Origin: Altererythrobacter sp. TH136
Lineage (GTDB): Bacteria > Pseudomonadota > Alphaproteobacteria > Sphingomonadales > Sphingomonadaceae
DNA length: 64,000 nucleotides
Assembly (NCBI RefSeq): GCF_007065885.1
Contig: NZ_CP041409.1
Location: forward strand, 868,001-932,000
Reading direction: 5' to 3'
Positions 35,519-44,214 of the stretch are shown piece by piece. Position numbers and translations under genes: made by a program. Positions within the stretch are counted from its first letter, which is position 1; every line of letters begins with the position of its first letter. The notes beneath the pieces were generated by a model, which saw only the letters and a program-made list of their open reading frames with translations, had not been told where the DNA came from and made no database searches.

Positions 35519-36082
35519 GCCCAGAGCCTCCTCAACTGGAGACTCCCTGAATCAGCACACCGTTGCGGGATCAAGCTTCTGATCGGGTTTGGACCCTAAG
35601 AATTTGATGCTCCAAGCTCTAAAGGCGACCAGCGTCCGTCCGTGATGAAATTGTAGGAGCAAGATAGTCCCAATGCGACCAGCTCTCTTGGCGGCTAGTC
35701 GACGACGGGTTGGTAATATCAAAAGATCGTGCGCTGGGCGTCAATCGGGCTCTCGGTCTTGATGCGCGCCTTGGTCCCGCGTGAATACTCGTCCTTGTCC
35801 ACGGAACGCTGCGTTTGGTTTAGGCTTATAGCCCAGCCTTTTGAGCGCAGCTCGGCAAAGCGAGCGGCTTACCCCCGCTCGTTTGCCGATGACAGTTCCC
35901 TGATTCTTAGGTTTGCGGATACCCAAACGGCCCGCATGTTTGGGATCAATGCCCTTCAACATGTAGCGGCGGACGGCGAGGGACGACCTTACCTTCCCGA
36001 TGTCGACACACCCCGCCGGAGATTGATGATGGTTTATTGCAGCTTTGCGATGAATTTTGGCACCCGGTTCAAGACTTGTAAT
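35519..36082. other. Gene-poor debris right of the IS5 remnant
   Basis: No recognisable gene. A 73-residue minus-strand open frame at 35741-35962 has no family resemblance and no ribosome site. Base composition is lower in GC than the flanks. Confidence 0.4.
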
Positions 36083-36346
36083 CTACCGGGGAACTAGATC
36101 GCAGAATTCCTTGTAGAGCTCATCTGGGATATGGACAGTCCAGTGCACATGGTCGTTTTCACGAAGGTATTTGTATTGTGGATGAAAGTCCTTTTTTAGT
36201 TCCCTGCTTCGAGTGCGCAGGTATCGGCAGTATCGTTCGTTGCGCAATCTATCGAAATTATCTTCGCCGCTTTCGCTCAGGCTATAACTTATTGAGACGA
36301 AGACATTGAGCGGAACCCCGGTTGTGCACTCGTGGGTTGTTGCCGC
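36083..36346 (-). pseudogene. Start-less fragment of an unknown gene
   Basis: An 87-codon open stretch without ATG, GTG or TTG start ends in TAG at 36083-36085. The peptide is protein-like (for example NERYCRYLRTRSRELKKDF and HVHWTVHIPDELYKEFCDL), unlike random frames around it, so it is probably the 3' end of a truncated gene. I do not recognise the family. The GC content is lower than the window average, suggesting acquired DNA. Confidence 0.35.
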
Positions 36347-36631
36347 CTACGGCCTCGGTCGGTTGCGATTACTGGGGAAGCCCTCCCAGCGTGATGGAGA
36401 CTCTGGGCCGCATGGAGCGAGATGTGCTCTGTTTGCTTTTTGCCGCGAAAAGCCCTGTTAGACATACCAACTCTCGTCCATTTGTTCCTAGCACTCGTCT
36501 GCGCTGCTGTTAGGATCGGGAGCATGCGGGACGAAGCGGTATTGGGCGGTAAATTTCATATGGCTCAGATTGGGACAGTTTTGGTGGGTCATGAACGTCG
36601 CGCCGATGAACAGAGACCGACGCGAAATGGA

Positions 36632-36912
36632 TCAGGGATAGGTGGGTCGCTCGTAGATAACGGTCCGGTTTGTGGCGAAAGATGGGAGAAACACTGCGTC
36701 CCGCCACTGCCGATGACGCCAGGCAGGCTCTCGAAGCTTTTCATGGCAATGTCGAAGCCGGGTAGTTCTTCGTGGACGATGCGTATTTGCTCACTATCGG
36801 CTGCGTCCGTCACGATATCGCAGCGGACGAGATCGGTCGTTAGTTCGTCGAGCTTGTAGGCGAAGATCGCACGCACGTCGTCGCGGGATACGGGATCGAA
36901 CCCCTTGGCCAT
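36632..36912 (-). pseudogene. Hypothetical protein of about 93 residues, frameshifted
   Basis: From ATG 36912 the minus strand encodes MAKGFDPVSRDDVRAIFAYK and VHEELPGFDIAMKSFESLPG; the rest continues in another frame as WRDAVFLPSFATNRTVIYER and PTYP before a stop at 36632-36634. One base appears to be missing near 36712. The product looks like a small hypothetical protein I recall from sphingomonad accessory regions; its function is unknown. Confidence 0.5.
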
Positions 36913-37340
36913 CACGATAGCGAAGCCGTTTTCGGCTTTCGCATGGCACCTCCGTTCAGGCGGGTGTCAACGCAGCAGGTTGCTGACCATAACAGGATGG
37001 ATCATCGCTTCAGGTGCGTCGAGGCCCTTCGGACAGTCGCGGACGATCCATAGCCAGCGCGTCATCCGTCCAAGGTCCGCTCGACCCTCCAACTTTGAAG
37101 GAGCACTCCAAAGCCGAACACGTCCACCGACAACAGATGATCTCGACGGTGAAGTCGCGCAGAGCAGCCGCATCAGGCAGCTTGATCCGACCGCAGGGCC
37201 TATCGCCGAACGCGTGCTTTCGAGATAGCGGGCATTTGCAGATCGCGGACACGATCTCGTGGGCCCTTGCGCCGTTCGAGATGTTGGCCGTCGTCAGGGC
37301 GACCATGATAGCGATGTGGCGAGATCTCCTCGGGCACGGC
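36913..37340. other. Unassigned stretch left of the IS5-family element
   Basis: Two overlapping minus-strand open frames (36967-37173 and 37010-37357) are present, but neither has a convincing start or a recognisable domain. They may be pieces of one decayed gene cut by the insertion sequence. No regulatory signal was seen. Confidence 0.35.
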
Positions 37341-38135
37341 TTAGGTTTCGTGGACAAAGGGTATCCAGAGCTTGATTGAAGCGAGAGCGACGAAGCCGAG
37401 GTAGGACTCTTTGGTTTTGTCGTAGCGGGTCGCGATGCGCCGCCAGTTCTTCAGCTTGTTGAACAGCCGCTCGATCACGTTCCGCCAACGGTATTTTACC
37501 CGGTCGTGCGGTGCAGGTGTGCGGCGATTGGCCTTGGCAGGGATGACCGCTTCGACCGGCAGCGGCGATCTCCTCGCGGATGGCATCGGCATCATAGCCG
37601 CGGTCGGCGAGGAACGCTTCGATGCGGTCACCGATCATCCGGAAGAGCGGCGCAAAGCCTTGAACGTCGTGAGCTTGGCCGGGCGTCAGCACGAAGCCGA
37701 GTGGGAGGCCTCTGGCGTCGCATCTGGCGTGGAGTTTGGTGGTGAAGCCTCCCCGCGATCGGCCGAGCCCCTCTGTTTGCTGAGTCCCCTTTTTAAGCCG
37801 ACTGCACAATGATGTGCCCGGACCACTGTGGTGTCGATCATGTCGGCGGCAGTGTCCCGTCCCGCCAGTTCGGCCAGCGTCTCGAGCATGGCATCAAACA
37901 CGCCGGTCGTAACCCATCTTCGGTAGCGCCGGAAGACGCTGTTCCACTTGCCATACTCATCCGGCAGGTGTCGCCACTGCGCGCCGGTGCGCGCGATCCA
38001 CATCATGCCTTCGAAGTAGCGTCGATTATCCTGCGCCGGCCGGCAGCCACGCCCGCGCTCCGGCGGCAGCAGCGGCATGACCAGTTCCCACTCGTCATCC
38101 GATACCCCAATCCGCTCGCCCAAGGCCGCCTCCAA
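37341..38135 (-). pseudogene. IS5-family transposase, ORFA/ORFB with an extra frameshift
   Basis: ORFA (38135 to 37686) carries MPLLPPERGRGCRPAQDNRR and the first aspartate in DMIDTTVVRAHHCAVGL. ORFB is reached by a -1 shift at a TTAAAAAGG tract near 37797, as is normal in this group, giving KKGTQQTEGLGRSRGGFTTK and the second aspartate in LADRGYDADAIREE. A second, abnormal frameshift near 37560 separates this from the end segment KYRWRNVIERLFNKLKNWRR and YDKTKESYLGFV, which carries the catalytic glutamate and stops at 37341. As read, the protein is not functional. Confidence 0.8.
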
Positions 38136-38192
38136 AAGGCAGCCTTGAATCGAACGACGAGTCCCAGGTCAAGCTTTGTCCACGAAGCCTAA
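37341..38192 (-). mobile_element. IS5-family insertion sequence (IS427-like), 852 bp
   Basis: The ends are 19-bp inverted repeats differing at one position: TTAGGTTTCGTGGACAAAG at 37341-37359 and the complement of TTAGGCTTCGTGGACAAAG at 38174-38192. Between them lies one transposase region split into ORFA and ORFB. The flanks show TTA at the left and TAA at the right; I cannot confirm a direct target duplication of the TNA type, so one flank may have been altered. Confidence 0.85.
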
Positions 38193-38232
38193 CTACATCA
38201 AGACACTGGTCGTTAAAACCGACCGCGTCGCG

Positions 38233-39342
38233 TCACCGACGAAAGGAAAAAAGCGCGGTTGGCAGCGAAGCGGGGGCGCCCGGCTTATACCAGTTCGTAT
38301 CCTGGATATGCGAGGCAGTGACGTAGATCGTCCCGTCCGGCCCTTCCGACAGCGTATCGGGCCAGCGCAATCTCTTGTCGGTTACCACCGGCTCCAGCGC
38401 ATCGCCCTTCCAATACTTCACGGAATTGTCGGTTGGTGAGGTGACATAGAGCGTGTCGTCGCTGCCCATCCAGAGGCCGTCCGCAACATTGGTCGTGCCG
38501 ACGGTCTTCACCGCCGCTTCAACGTCCGAGGCCGAAGTGCTCTTGCTGAGTTTCGATGTATCGATCGAATAGAGCGTTCGGCCGGTCAGCGCCTGCCAGT
38601 AAAGCGTCTCTCTGTCGTTGGAGACTGCAAGGCCGTCGGACGAGAAGCTGGGCTGGCGACCATCGGGCCGACGAAGCGGCTTGCCATCGATTTCGACGAT
38701 CACGTCCTTCTCGACCTGCGTGGACTTATGGCCGTCGAGCGCGCGGAAGGCGTCACCGGTGTCAAGGTCGACGACTATGATCGCGCCGCGTGTGCCCGAA
38801 TCAGTAATGTAACCGGTCTTGCCGTCAGCGCTGAAGCGGATGTCATTGAGATAGGTACCCTGAAGCGCCACCGTCTCGTCGAACAGGATCGTCTTGGTGA
38901 CTTGGTCGGTCGCGAGGTCGACACGGACCAGCTTGGGGCCGCCGGGCAGGATCTTTTCGTTGCCGGGCGCGGCGGGATCGAGCACCCACAAGGCGCCCCG
39001 ACCATCCGCCACGATCGATTGCACGCAGACGAAATACTCGCCGACCGGCATTTCGCTCGCCTTCGCGTTGCGCCAGGAATTCCATCTCTCGTCCGGATAG
39101 GCCTTGAGCTTTCCGCTCGGAAGCAATTCGGCGACCGAGATCGGGGCGTCGTCGGTCCAGCGCGGGAAACAGACGAAGATCCGCCCGTCCTCGGTGACGC
39201 TTACGCCGGTCACCTGATGGTCGAAATCCGCGACCTTGGTGAGTTTCGAATCCGTGCCCGCGAACTTGAACGCGAACGCGGCTCCGGCTGCTGCGGTGCC
39301 GGCAACGGCGGCTCCGACGAGCGCCTTCTGCTTCGTGTCCAT
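38233..39342 (-). CDS. Yellow/major royal jelly-like protein (L-dopachrome tautomerase-related), copy 1
   Basis: The protein has 369 residues from ATG 39342, which overlaps the stop of the upstream gene (TGATG) and has GAGGGAGGG as ribosome site. An N-terminal hydrophobic segment (KALVGAAVAGTAAAGAAFAF) suggests export or a membrane anchor. The rest is a six-bladed propeller of the MRJP/yellow family: FPRWTDDAPISVAELLPSG, WNSWRNAKASEMPVG, LWVLDPAAPGNEKILPGGPK and YITDSGTRGAIIVVDLDTGD. Bacterial members have unknown substrates; insect relatives bind amines or act on dopachrome. A paralogue lies at 61203-62309. Confidence 0.85.
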   Translation of the reverse strand: MDTKQKALVGAAVAGTAAAGAAFAFKFAGTDSKLTKVADFDHQVTGVSVTEDGRIFVCFPRWTDDAPISVAELLPSGKLKAYPDERWNSWRNAKASEMPVGEYFVCVQSIVADGRGALWVLDPAAPGNEKILPGGPKLVRVDLATDQVTKTILFDETVALQGTYLNDIRFSADGKTGYITDSGTRGAIIVVDLDTGDAFRALDGHKSTQVEKDVIVEIDGKPLRRPDGRQPSFSSDGLAVSNDRETLYWQALTGRTLYSIDTSKLSKSTSASDVEAAVKTVGTTNVADGLWMGSDDTLYVTSPTDNSVKYWKGDALEPVVTDKRLRWPDTLSEGPDGTIYVTASHIQDTNWYKPGAPASLPTALFSFRR

Positions 39343-40016
39343 CAGACTGTCCCTCCCTCAAGCGGCCGCGCGACCGACGTGTTCCTGCTCGTCCTCTCCT
39401 CATCACCAGCGGATGCAATCTTGAACGCCAAGATTTGTGCGCGGTGGATCTGGGGAGGCTCGGCGAACAGCGAAGCAGCGCTTCCGGATAGCGCCGTGCC
39501 GACTTCGCCCGACAGATGCGCCTCGCGCCCTGCCTCGTCGGCGAAGGTATCGACGATGGCGAACCGAGTCTTTCCGAGACGCAGAGCGTACCACGACAGG
39601 GTGCCCGGCTCCCGCTCCACGGCCGATTGGGCTCCTTGCAGGAAGCGGGCAACCTCTTCCTCCGCACCATCCCGTGCTTCAAGCGGAACATGCAGGGCCA
39701 AGCGCGGCAGGGCGTCCGCCGCCGGCACCTTGAGGGCGAGGATGTCGGCCGGCTCGATCTCCGGCAATCCGTTGAGGATGGTGAAGGTCTTCACCACCAG
39801 CGCCCGGCCGACCGTGCCGAACAGATGCTTCAGCCGGCCGGCATTGCCGGGGAAGGTATCGAAGATGGCGAAGTCGGCGGGGCCAAAGCGCAGCGCGTAC
39901 CAGTGCCGCGTGTCCTGCTCATGCTCGACCGGCTCCAGCGCACCCCGGAGGAATTCAGCGGCATCTTCCTGGTGGGTCGGCCCGGCTTCAATGCCTACGA
40001 ACAGTGCCTTGTGCAT
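39342..40016 (-). CDS. Tandem ABM-domain (antibiotic biosynthesis monooxygenase-like) protein
   Basis: The protein has 224 residues from ATG 40016, with GGAGAGAAAAG upstream. It has two similar halves: FVGIEAGPTHQEDAAEFLRG with HWYALRFGPADFAIFDTFP, and HVPLEARDGAEEEVARFLQG with SWYALRLGKTRFAIVDTFA. Each fits the dimeric alpha-beta barrel (ABM) fold of cofactor-free or haem-degrading monooxygenases. The tandem form makes the dimer within one chain. It is translationally coupled to the yellow-like gene, so the two probably act in one process, perhaps with quinones or reactive aldehydes. Confidence 0.8.
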   Translation of the reverse strand: MHKALFVGIEAGPTHQEDAAEFLRGALEPVEHEQDTRHWYALRFGPADFAIFDTFPGNAGRLKHLFGTVGRALVVKTFTILNGLPEIEPADILALKVPAADALPRLALHVPLEARDGAEEEVARFLQGAQSAVEREPGTLSWYALRLGKTRFAIVDTFADEAGREAHLSGEVGTALSGSAASLFAEPPQIHRAQILAFKIASAGDEERTSRNTSVARPLEGGTV

Positions 40017-40111
40017 CTTTTCTCTCCTTGTTCCGATGGTAGCGCCTCGAGCTCTACGGAAGGCGTCCTGGGCCTAAATCATGGGCGATCGAGCGGCAAG
40101 GGAATGGCGCG

Positions 40112-40443
40112 ATGCGCGCGGCGGACTCAAAACTGAGAGCCGAGATCTGGAGCGATGGCGACGGAGACGATCAGGACGGCGCTCACGACAGCGGTCGACG
40201 CCTCCTCGCTTCCCGCGGTGCGCTCGACGCCCTGATGCGGCGCGAGCGGCGCGATCTCCTCTTTGAGGTGCGTCTGAGAGCCGAGCGGATCGAGACGCGA
40301 TACACCCGCTACATGGACAAGGAACCCTTCGATGAGCTCAGGAACACGCGGTACGTCGTCCTCCGCCCCGGCCAGCCCGCCAAAGCAACTGCGCGAAATT
40401 ATCGAACTCGGAGAGGCCCTCGTCGCCGAGCTAGGCCTCGACT
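40112..40443 (+). pseudogene. Small hypothetical gene with a one-base insertion
   Basis: The frame reads DALMRRERRDLLFEVRLRAE and YMDKEPFDELRNTRYVVLRP and then loses sense. Removing one A near 40381 lets it continue as AKQLREIIELGEALVAELGLD and stop at 40441-40443. The restored protein would be helical, about 110 residues, with an uncertain start. It lies 26 bases before the next broken gene, so the two were probably one operon. The family is not recognised. Confidence 0.45.
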
Positions 40444-40469
40444 AGTCGAATGATGTCCTTGGCCGTTGG

Positions 40470-41078
40470 ATGGCGCACCATTTCGCGAAACTGATCGAAG
40501 CGGCGAAATCGGCGGCAGACGATGCGCGCGTTGCGGCCGAGGATCGATGCGTCACCGCGATCCTAGAGGTTTGGCGGCATCGGAATTGCCTTCCGCATGG
40601 TGCACGCCCGTTCGAACCCGCGGAGCGAGTGCTGGATGTGATCACCGCACTCGATCCCGATGCGACGCAACCTTTCTACAACCGCCTCGCCCTCGACTGG
40701 GACGACCAGTCGAAGCTCGCGGAACGCAAGGTGCTCGACGTCGTCGTCCTTTTCGATCGAGTGTCGCGCCAAGTGCTTCGTCACCTGTTGTCCCGTGCCA
40801 TCGAGGAGATTCCGGACCAGACCCGCGCCTGGGTGAAACGCGCTTCCGGGATGGGGCTCGCCGGCCGCGACATCGCCACCTTGCGTCAGATCGTCTACGT
40901 AACCGGCGACGCCGAGAAGGACGAACACCGCAGGCTCGTGGACGAGGTGAACGGCGTGCGGTCGTAGATCGAACGTCTCGAGCGCTTCGCCAATATGGCG
41001 AAACTCGTTCAGGACGAGCTCGAGACCCGCCTCGCATCATTGGAGGCGGAACTTCCCGACGAGGATGCGGAAAACTGA
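40470..41078 (+). pseudogene. Hypothetical protein interrupted by a TAG codon
   Basis: From ATG 40470 a 165-codon frame (MAHHFAKLIEAAKSAADDAR, WRHRNCLPHGARPFEPAERV, and NRLALDWDDQSKLAERKVLD) reaches TAG at 40965-40967. The same frame continues without further interruption as IERLERFANMAKLVQDELET to a TGA at 41076-41078. The downstream part is clearly coding-like and coiled-coil in character, so the TAG is a nonsense mutation. I do not recognise the family; the pattern recalls accessory genes on islands. Confidence 0.5.
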
Positions 41079-41349
41079 CGGCAGATCTACGCGCTGACTC
41101 AGCACCACTGATGGGCGAGCAACGAAATCAAGCTCGAAGATTAAATGTAGCCATTTGAAGGATGTCCGCTTTTGGGGATCGACGTCCAAGTGCTAAACGA
41201 CCGCGATTGGGCGCAATACAGACTGGCTGCTATTGGGCCGTAAGCGGTCAGTCCGCTCCCAGGTGCCGCGACGACCAAGGCCGACGTTCCGCAAACGACC
41301 CCATTGCGGCCCTTCGGCACCAAAGCCTCACTCCAACGTTTCTGCCACG
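41079..41349. repeat. Cluster of sphingomonad-type intergenic repeats
   Basis: No gene lies here. Repeat modules include ATGTCCGCTTTTGGGGATCG at 41161, AACGACCGCGATTGGGCGCA at 41195 and GACGTTCCGCAAACGACCCC at 41282, all variants of the dispersed family. Confidence 0.6.
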
Positions 41350-41793
41350 ATGAGCCGCTCCGCTATAACTCTTTCGCTGGTTTGCGCCACGACGCTAGTA
41401 TTGGGGGCTTGCATGAGCACTCCGCCGACCCAGACTGTGCACATCACGCAGGAGCGCTTGCTGGGAGAGTGGTCCTTAGTTCGCGTCGGGTCGCAACGTG
41501 TTTCGGATGTCATGACTTTAGACTTTCGGGATGACGGGATCCTGCTGGGCTCCGTGCGGTGTAACAGCATGTCGGGCCCATATGACGTGCGCAGTGCTAG
41601 GATCGTTTTTCCGGACGGGGTTATCATAACCGCCGCAGGTTGCGGCAAGAGACCGCCCTCCAGCCAATCTGCAGCCGATACCGCAGAGCGGGTCCTGTTC
41701 CGCAGCCCTGTTGCTACGTTCGCCCTGTCGTATGACCTGCAGAAGCTTTTTGTGACGGGGAATTCAATGCTTCAGTTTCAACGAATACGATAG
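41350..41793 (+). CDS. META-domain lipoprotein
   Basis: The protein has 147 residues from ATG 41350. A lipoprotein signal ends in LVLGAC, with the lipidated cysteine at about residue 20. The mature part begins ITQERLLGEWSLVRVGSQRV and has LDFRDDGILLGSVRCNSMSG, the META/HslJ domain pattern (G-x-W ... F...G...G..GCN). HslJ-like proteins sit in the envelope and relate to heat or drug tolerance. It stands alone between repeat clusters, and its spacing suggests its own promoter. Confidence 0.75.
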   Translation: MSRSAITLSLVCATTLVLGACMSTPPTQTVHITQERLLGEWSLVRVGSQRVSDVMTLDFRDDGILLGSVRCNSMSGPYDVRSARIVFPDGVIITAAGCGKRPPSSQSAADTAERVLFRSPVATFALSYDLQKLFVTGNSMLQFQRIR

Positions 41794-41928
41794 GATACGG
41801 AGGCTAGAGCAGAACGTCCGCTTCCCACCTAATACGCGCCGTAGCCGCCGACTGCCGGGGAACCTGAAAGCGGACCAGCCGCTAACGACCCCGTTGCGGA
41901 CATACGGCTGAAGTCTATCATCATCCGG

Positions 41929-42135
41929 ATGAGCAGAGATTTACGCGATTCATTGAGGCTTTGGGGAGGCGTTCTCCTTTTCCTGTTAACGGTTTGGGCA
42001 CTGCTGCGCTCTGATCTTGTAAGCATCGGAGACAAGATTCCTCCCCGGTGGTTCTTAGTTGCGATGACGGTGCTCGGTGCATCCAGCCTTGGACAAGTTG
42101 GCTGGCAACTGTGGCGGCGGCGAAGGGCAAAATAG
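41929..42135 (+). CDS. Small two-segment membrane protein
   Basis: The protein has 68 residues from ATG 41929. Two hydrophobic helices (LWGGVLLFLLTVWALL and WFLVAMTVLGASSLGQVGW) are joined by a short polar loop, and the C-terminus is basic (RRRRAK), so both ends are probably cytoplasmic. No family was recognised. The intervals on both sides carry repeat modules (GAACGTCCGCTTCC at 41816, GGACGGCCGCTTTCC at 42145). Confidence 0.55.
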   Translation: MSRDLRDSLRLWGGVLLFLLTVWALLRSDLVSIGDKIPPRWFLVAMTVLGASSLGQVGWQLWRRRRAK

Positions 42136-42200
42136 CCCTCATCGGACGGCCGCTTTCCACCCATTGCAGCCAATCGCACCTTTCCAGGCGCAACCCGAAA

Positions 42201-42226
42201 GCGGTCGACCAGGTGAGGTCGACCGC
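42201..42226. repeat. Perfect 10-6-10 inverted repeat beside a tyrosine recombinase
   Basis: GCGGTCGACC and GGTCGACCGC flank the hexamer AGGTGA. It lies 10 bases beyond the recombinase stop codon. On the gene's strand it is followed by TTTCGGGTT, a poor T-run, so it could be a weak terminator, but its geometry also fits a recombinase core site. Confidence 0.6.
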
Positions 42227-42235
42227 CCGAAGGTC

Positions 42236-42868
42236 TCAGATTTCCGTGCGCTCCGCCAGTAGTAGTGCGTCTTCGACATCGACCCCAAGATAGCGAACGG
42301 TGTTCTCGATCTTGGTGTGACCTAGAAGTATCTGAATTGCGCGGATGTTGCCCGTAGCGCGGTAGATCATCGCGGCCTTCGTCCGTCGAAGCGAGTGCGT
42401 CCCGTACTCAGATTTCCGTAGGCCAATCGCGGTAACCCACTCATCCACCAAACGCGCATACTGGCGCGTGCTCATGTGTCCGGCGTGGTCGATCCTGCTT
42501 GGAAAGAGGTACTCGCTGGTCGAGCCGCCCCGACGTTCTAACCAGGAAAGCAGGGTTGAACGGACATCGGCTGTGAGCTCGAACTGAACTGGCCGATTGG
42601 TCTTCTGCTGGACGACAATTGCCCTAGTGCGGATGTCGGTCCCAGCTACGACGTCGCCGATCTTGATCTTGACCAAGTCGCATCCGCGCAACTTGCTATC
42701 GATTGCTAGGTCGAATAGCGCCTTATCCCGTAGCCGACCTTCACGATCCAGATGGAAGCGGATTGCCCAAATCTGTTTTTGTGTCAGTGGTCGCTTTGTG
42801 CCGACGGTCTTGCCAGCATTCCACGCTGCACGCGCCTGTATGGCAGGATCAAATCTCGAATAGCCCAT
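42236..42868 (-). CDS. Single-domain tyrosine recombinase
   Basis: The protein has 210 residues from ATG 42868, with GAGGAGAAC upstream; an upstream in-frame extension is not supported. Only the catalytic domain is present: the first arginine in LAIDSKLRGCDLVKIK, HSLRRTKAAMIYRATG as the HxxR box, and LLGHTKIENTVRYLG with histidine and nucleophilic tyrosine. The N-terminal core-binding domain of typical integrases (about 100 residues) is missing. Such short recombinases are common on alphaproteobacterial plasmids and islands; targets are generally unknown. Confidence 0.88.
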   Translation of the reverse strand: MGYSRFDPAIQARAAWNAGKTVGTKRPLTQKQIWAIRFHLDREGRLRDKALFDLAIDSKLRGCDLVKIKIGDVVAGTDIRTRAIVVQQKTNRPVQFELTADVRSTLLSWLERRGGSTSEYLFPSRIDHAGHMSTRQYARLVDEWVTAIGLRKSEYGTHSLRRTKAAMIYRATGNIRAIQILLGHTKIENTVRYLGVDVEDALLLAERTEI

Positions 42869-43114
42869 TGTCGTTCTCCTCGGCCATGATTGGCCACAAA
42901 GAGAACGGTCGCAGCTTGGCGGGTGGTGGGCCGTTTGCTGTCTGTCTGCTTTTGGAACCACACGGTCAACTTCGGCTGTTCAGAAACCCAAAATCGACTG
43001 CGATAAGCTAGCGCGCTTCATGCCGTCAACGGAACGAGAAGCCCAGAACTGCCGTTCGCTGAATTATAGGCTCGGCCACTTACGGCAATGAGAACGTGGG
43101 AAAGGAGGCGCGTC

Positions 43115-44214
43115 GTGCGAGAACAGGAGCCCTTGAGCGACTTCATAGTGCACGGTCAGAGGCCCTTGAACGCCGAGCCGCGTTCCCGGCTGCTGGTGGC
43201 GCAGTTCCGTACCCCGCAATCGGCCTTTTACATTCGCAACCACGGCGACATTCCCGCCCTCGGGCCTGATCACGCGGTCGAACTTACCGGACTGATAGAT
43301 AGCCCTTCGACGTTCACCCTTGCCGACCTGCGCCGCGATTTTCCGGAGCGGAAAGTCACGGCCGTGCTGCAATGCGCGGGAAACCGGCGGGCCGATCTTC
43401 AGTCGGTTGAAAAGACGTCGGGCGACCCTTGGTTGGTGGGCGCAATCGGCAATGCGGAGTGAACGGGAGTTTCGCTGGCGGATGTGCTGGAGCGAGCAAG
43501 GATCGACCTGTCGCGCGCGCGTTTCGTCGCTTTCACCTGCGCCGACCAGGTCGATGTGGACGGAGAAATCGCGCCTTACGGGGTATCGATCCCGCTCGAG
43601 CGGGCCCTTGCCGGCGACGTCCTGATCGCGTGGGCCCTGAACGGCGAACCACTGGCGCCCGAACACGGCGCGCCGATGCGGATTATCGTCCCGGACTACG
43701 CGGGCGTCCGCAGCGCCAAGTGGATCGAAAGGATCGAGGTGCGCGACACTCCGTCCCAGGCGCCGATCCAGGCGAAGGATTACAAGTTGTTTCCGGCGTC
43801 CGTGAAGAAGGACGATGCGGATTGGGACGAGGGTCTGACGATCGAGGCCATGCCGGTCACCTCGGCGATCTGCGCGCCGGAACGGGGGGAGGCTCTACAG
43901 GCGGGGCGGACCAGGCTGGAAGGCTATGCCGCGGCCTACGGCCGCTCGGGGTGGCGCGCGTCGATGTATCGACCGACGGCGGGGCTACCTGGCGCCAGGC
44001 CGAGCTTCGATCCGATCCGAAAGCGCGCGCGGCGTGGACGCTGTGGTCGATCGACGTCAACCTGCCGAGCGGAACGCACGAGTTGGTGGTGAAGGCGGTC
44101 GACGAGGCCGGGCAGACGCAGCCCCAGGATGCGGCGGATGTCTGGAACTTCACGGGTTATCTCTCCACCGCTCGGCACCGGGTCACGGTGAAGGCCGTGG
44201 CGGACGACGGTTAG
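43115..44214 (+). pseudogene. Sulfite oxidase-type molybdopterin enzyme, nonsense-mutated and frameshifted
   Basis: The GTG at 43115 follows AAAGGAGG. The product matches sulfite oxidases: VELTGLIDSPSTFTLADLRR, TAVLQCAGNRR with the molybdenum-ligand cysteine, and SADQVD-like FTCADQVDVDGEI. Near 43460 the expected Trp in NAEWTGVSLADVL is TGA, and near 43948 a G is missing from a G4 run, shifting the Mo-co dimerisation domain (VARVDVSTDGGATWRQAEL, VWNFTGYLSTARHRVTV). Both lesions must be undone for a whole protein. It would have oxidised sulfite to sulfate for the adjoining sulfide cluster. Confidence 0.88.

Noticed and set aside
35741-35962. Minus-strand 73-residue open frame in the debris zone
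   Set aside because: No ribosome site, no recognisable domain and composition typical of chance frames.
36967-37357. Two minus-strand open frames left of the insertion sequence
   Set aside because: They overlap in different frames, lack starts and domains, and may be pieces of a decayed gene; not enough to call a gene.
40965-40967. TAG as pyrrolysine or a programmed readthrough site
   Set aside because: No downstream insertion element is visible, no pyl genes are present, and the adjacent gene is also broken, so a nonsense mutation is simpler.
43460-43462. TGA read as tryptophan (also at 35372-35374)
   Set aside because: Two TGG to TGA changes at conserved Trp sites suggested a recoded TGA, but TGA is the ordinary stop of many intact genes here (for example acyl-CoA dehydrogenase, arsC, moaA neighbours), and both affected genes carry other damage.
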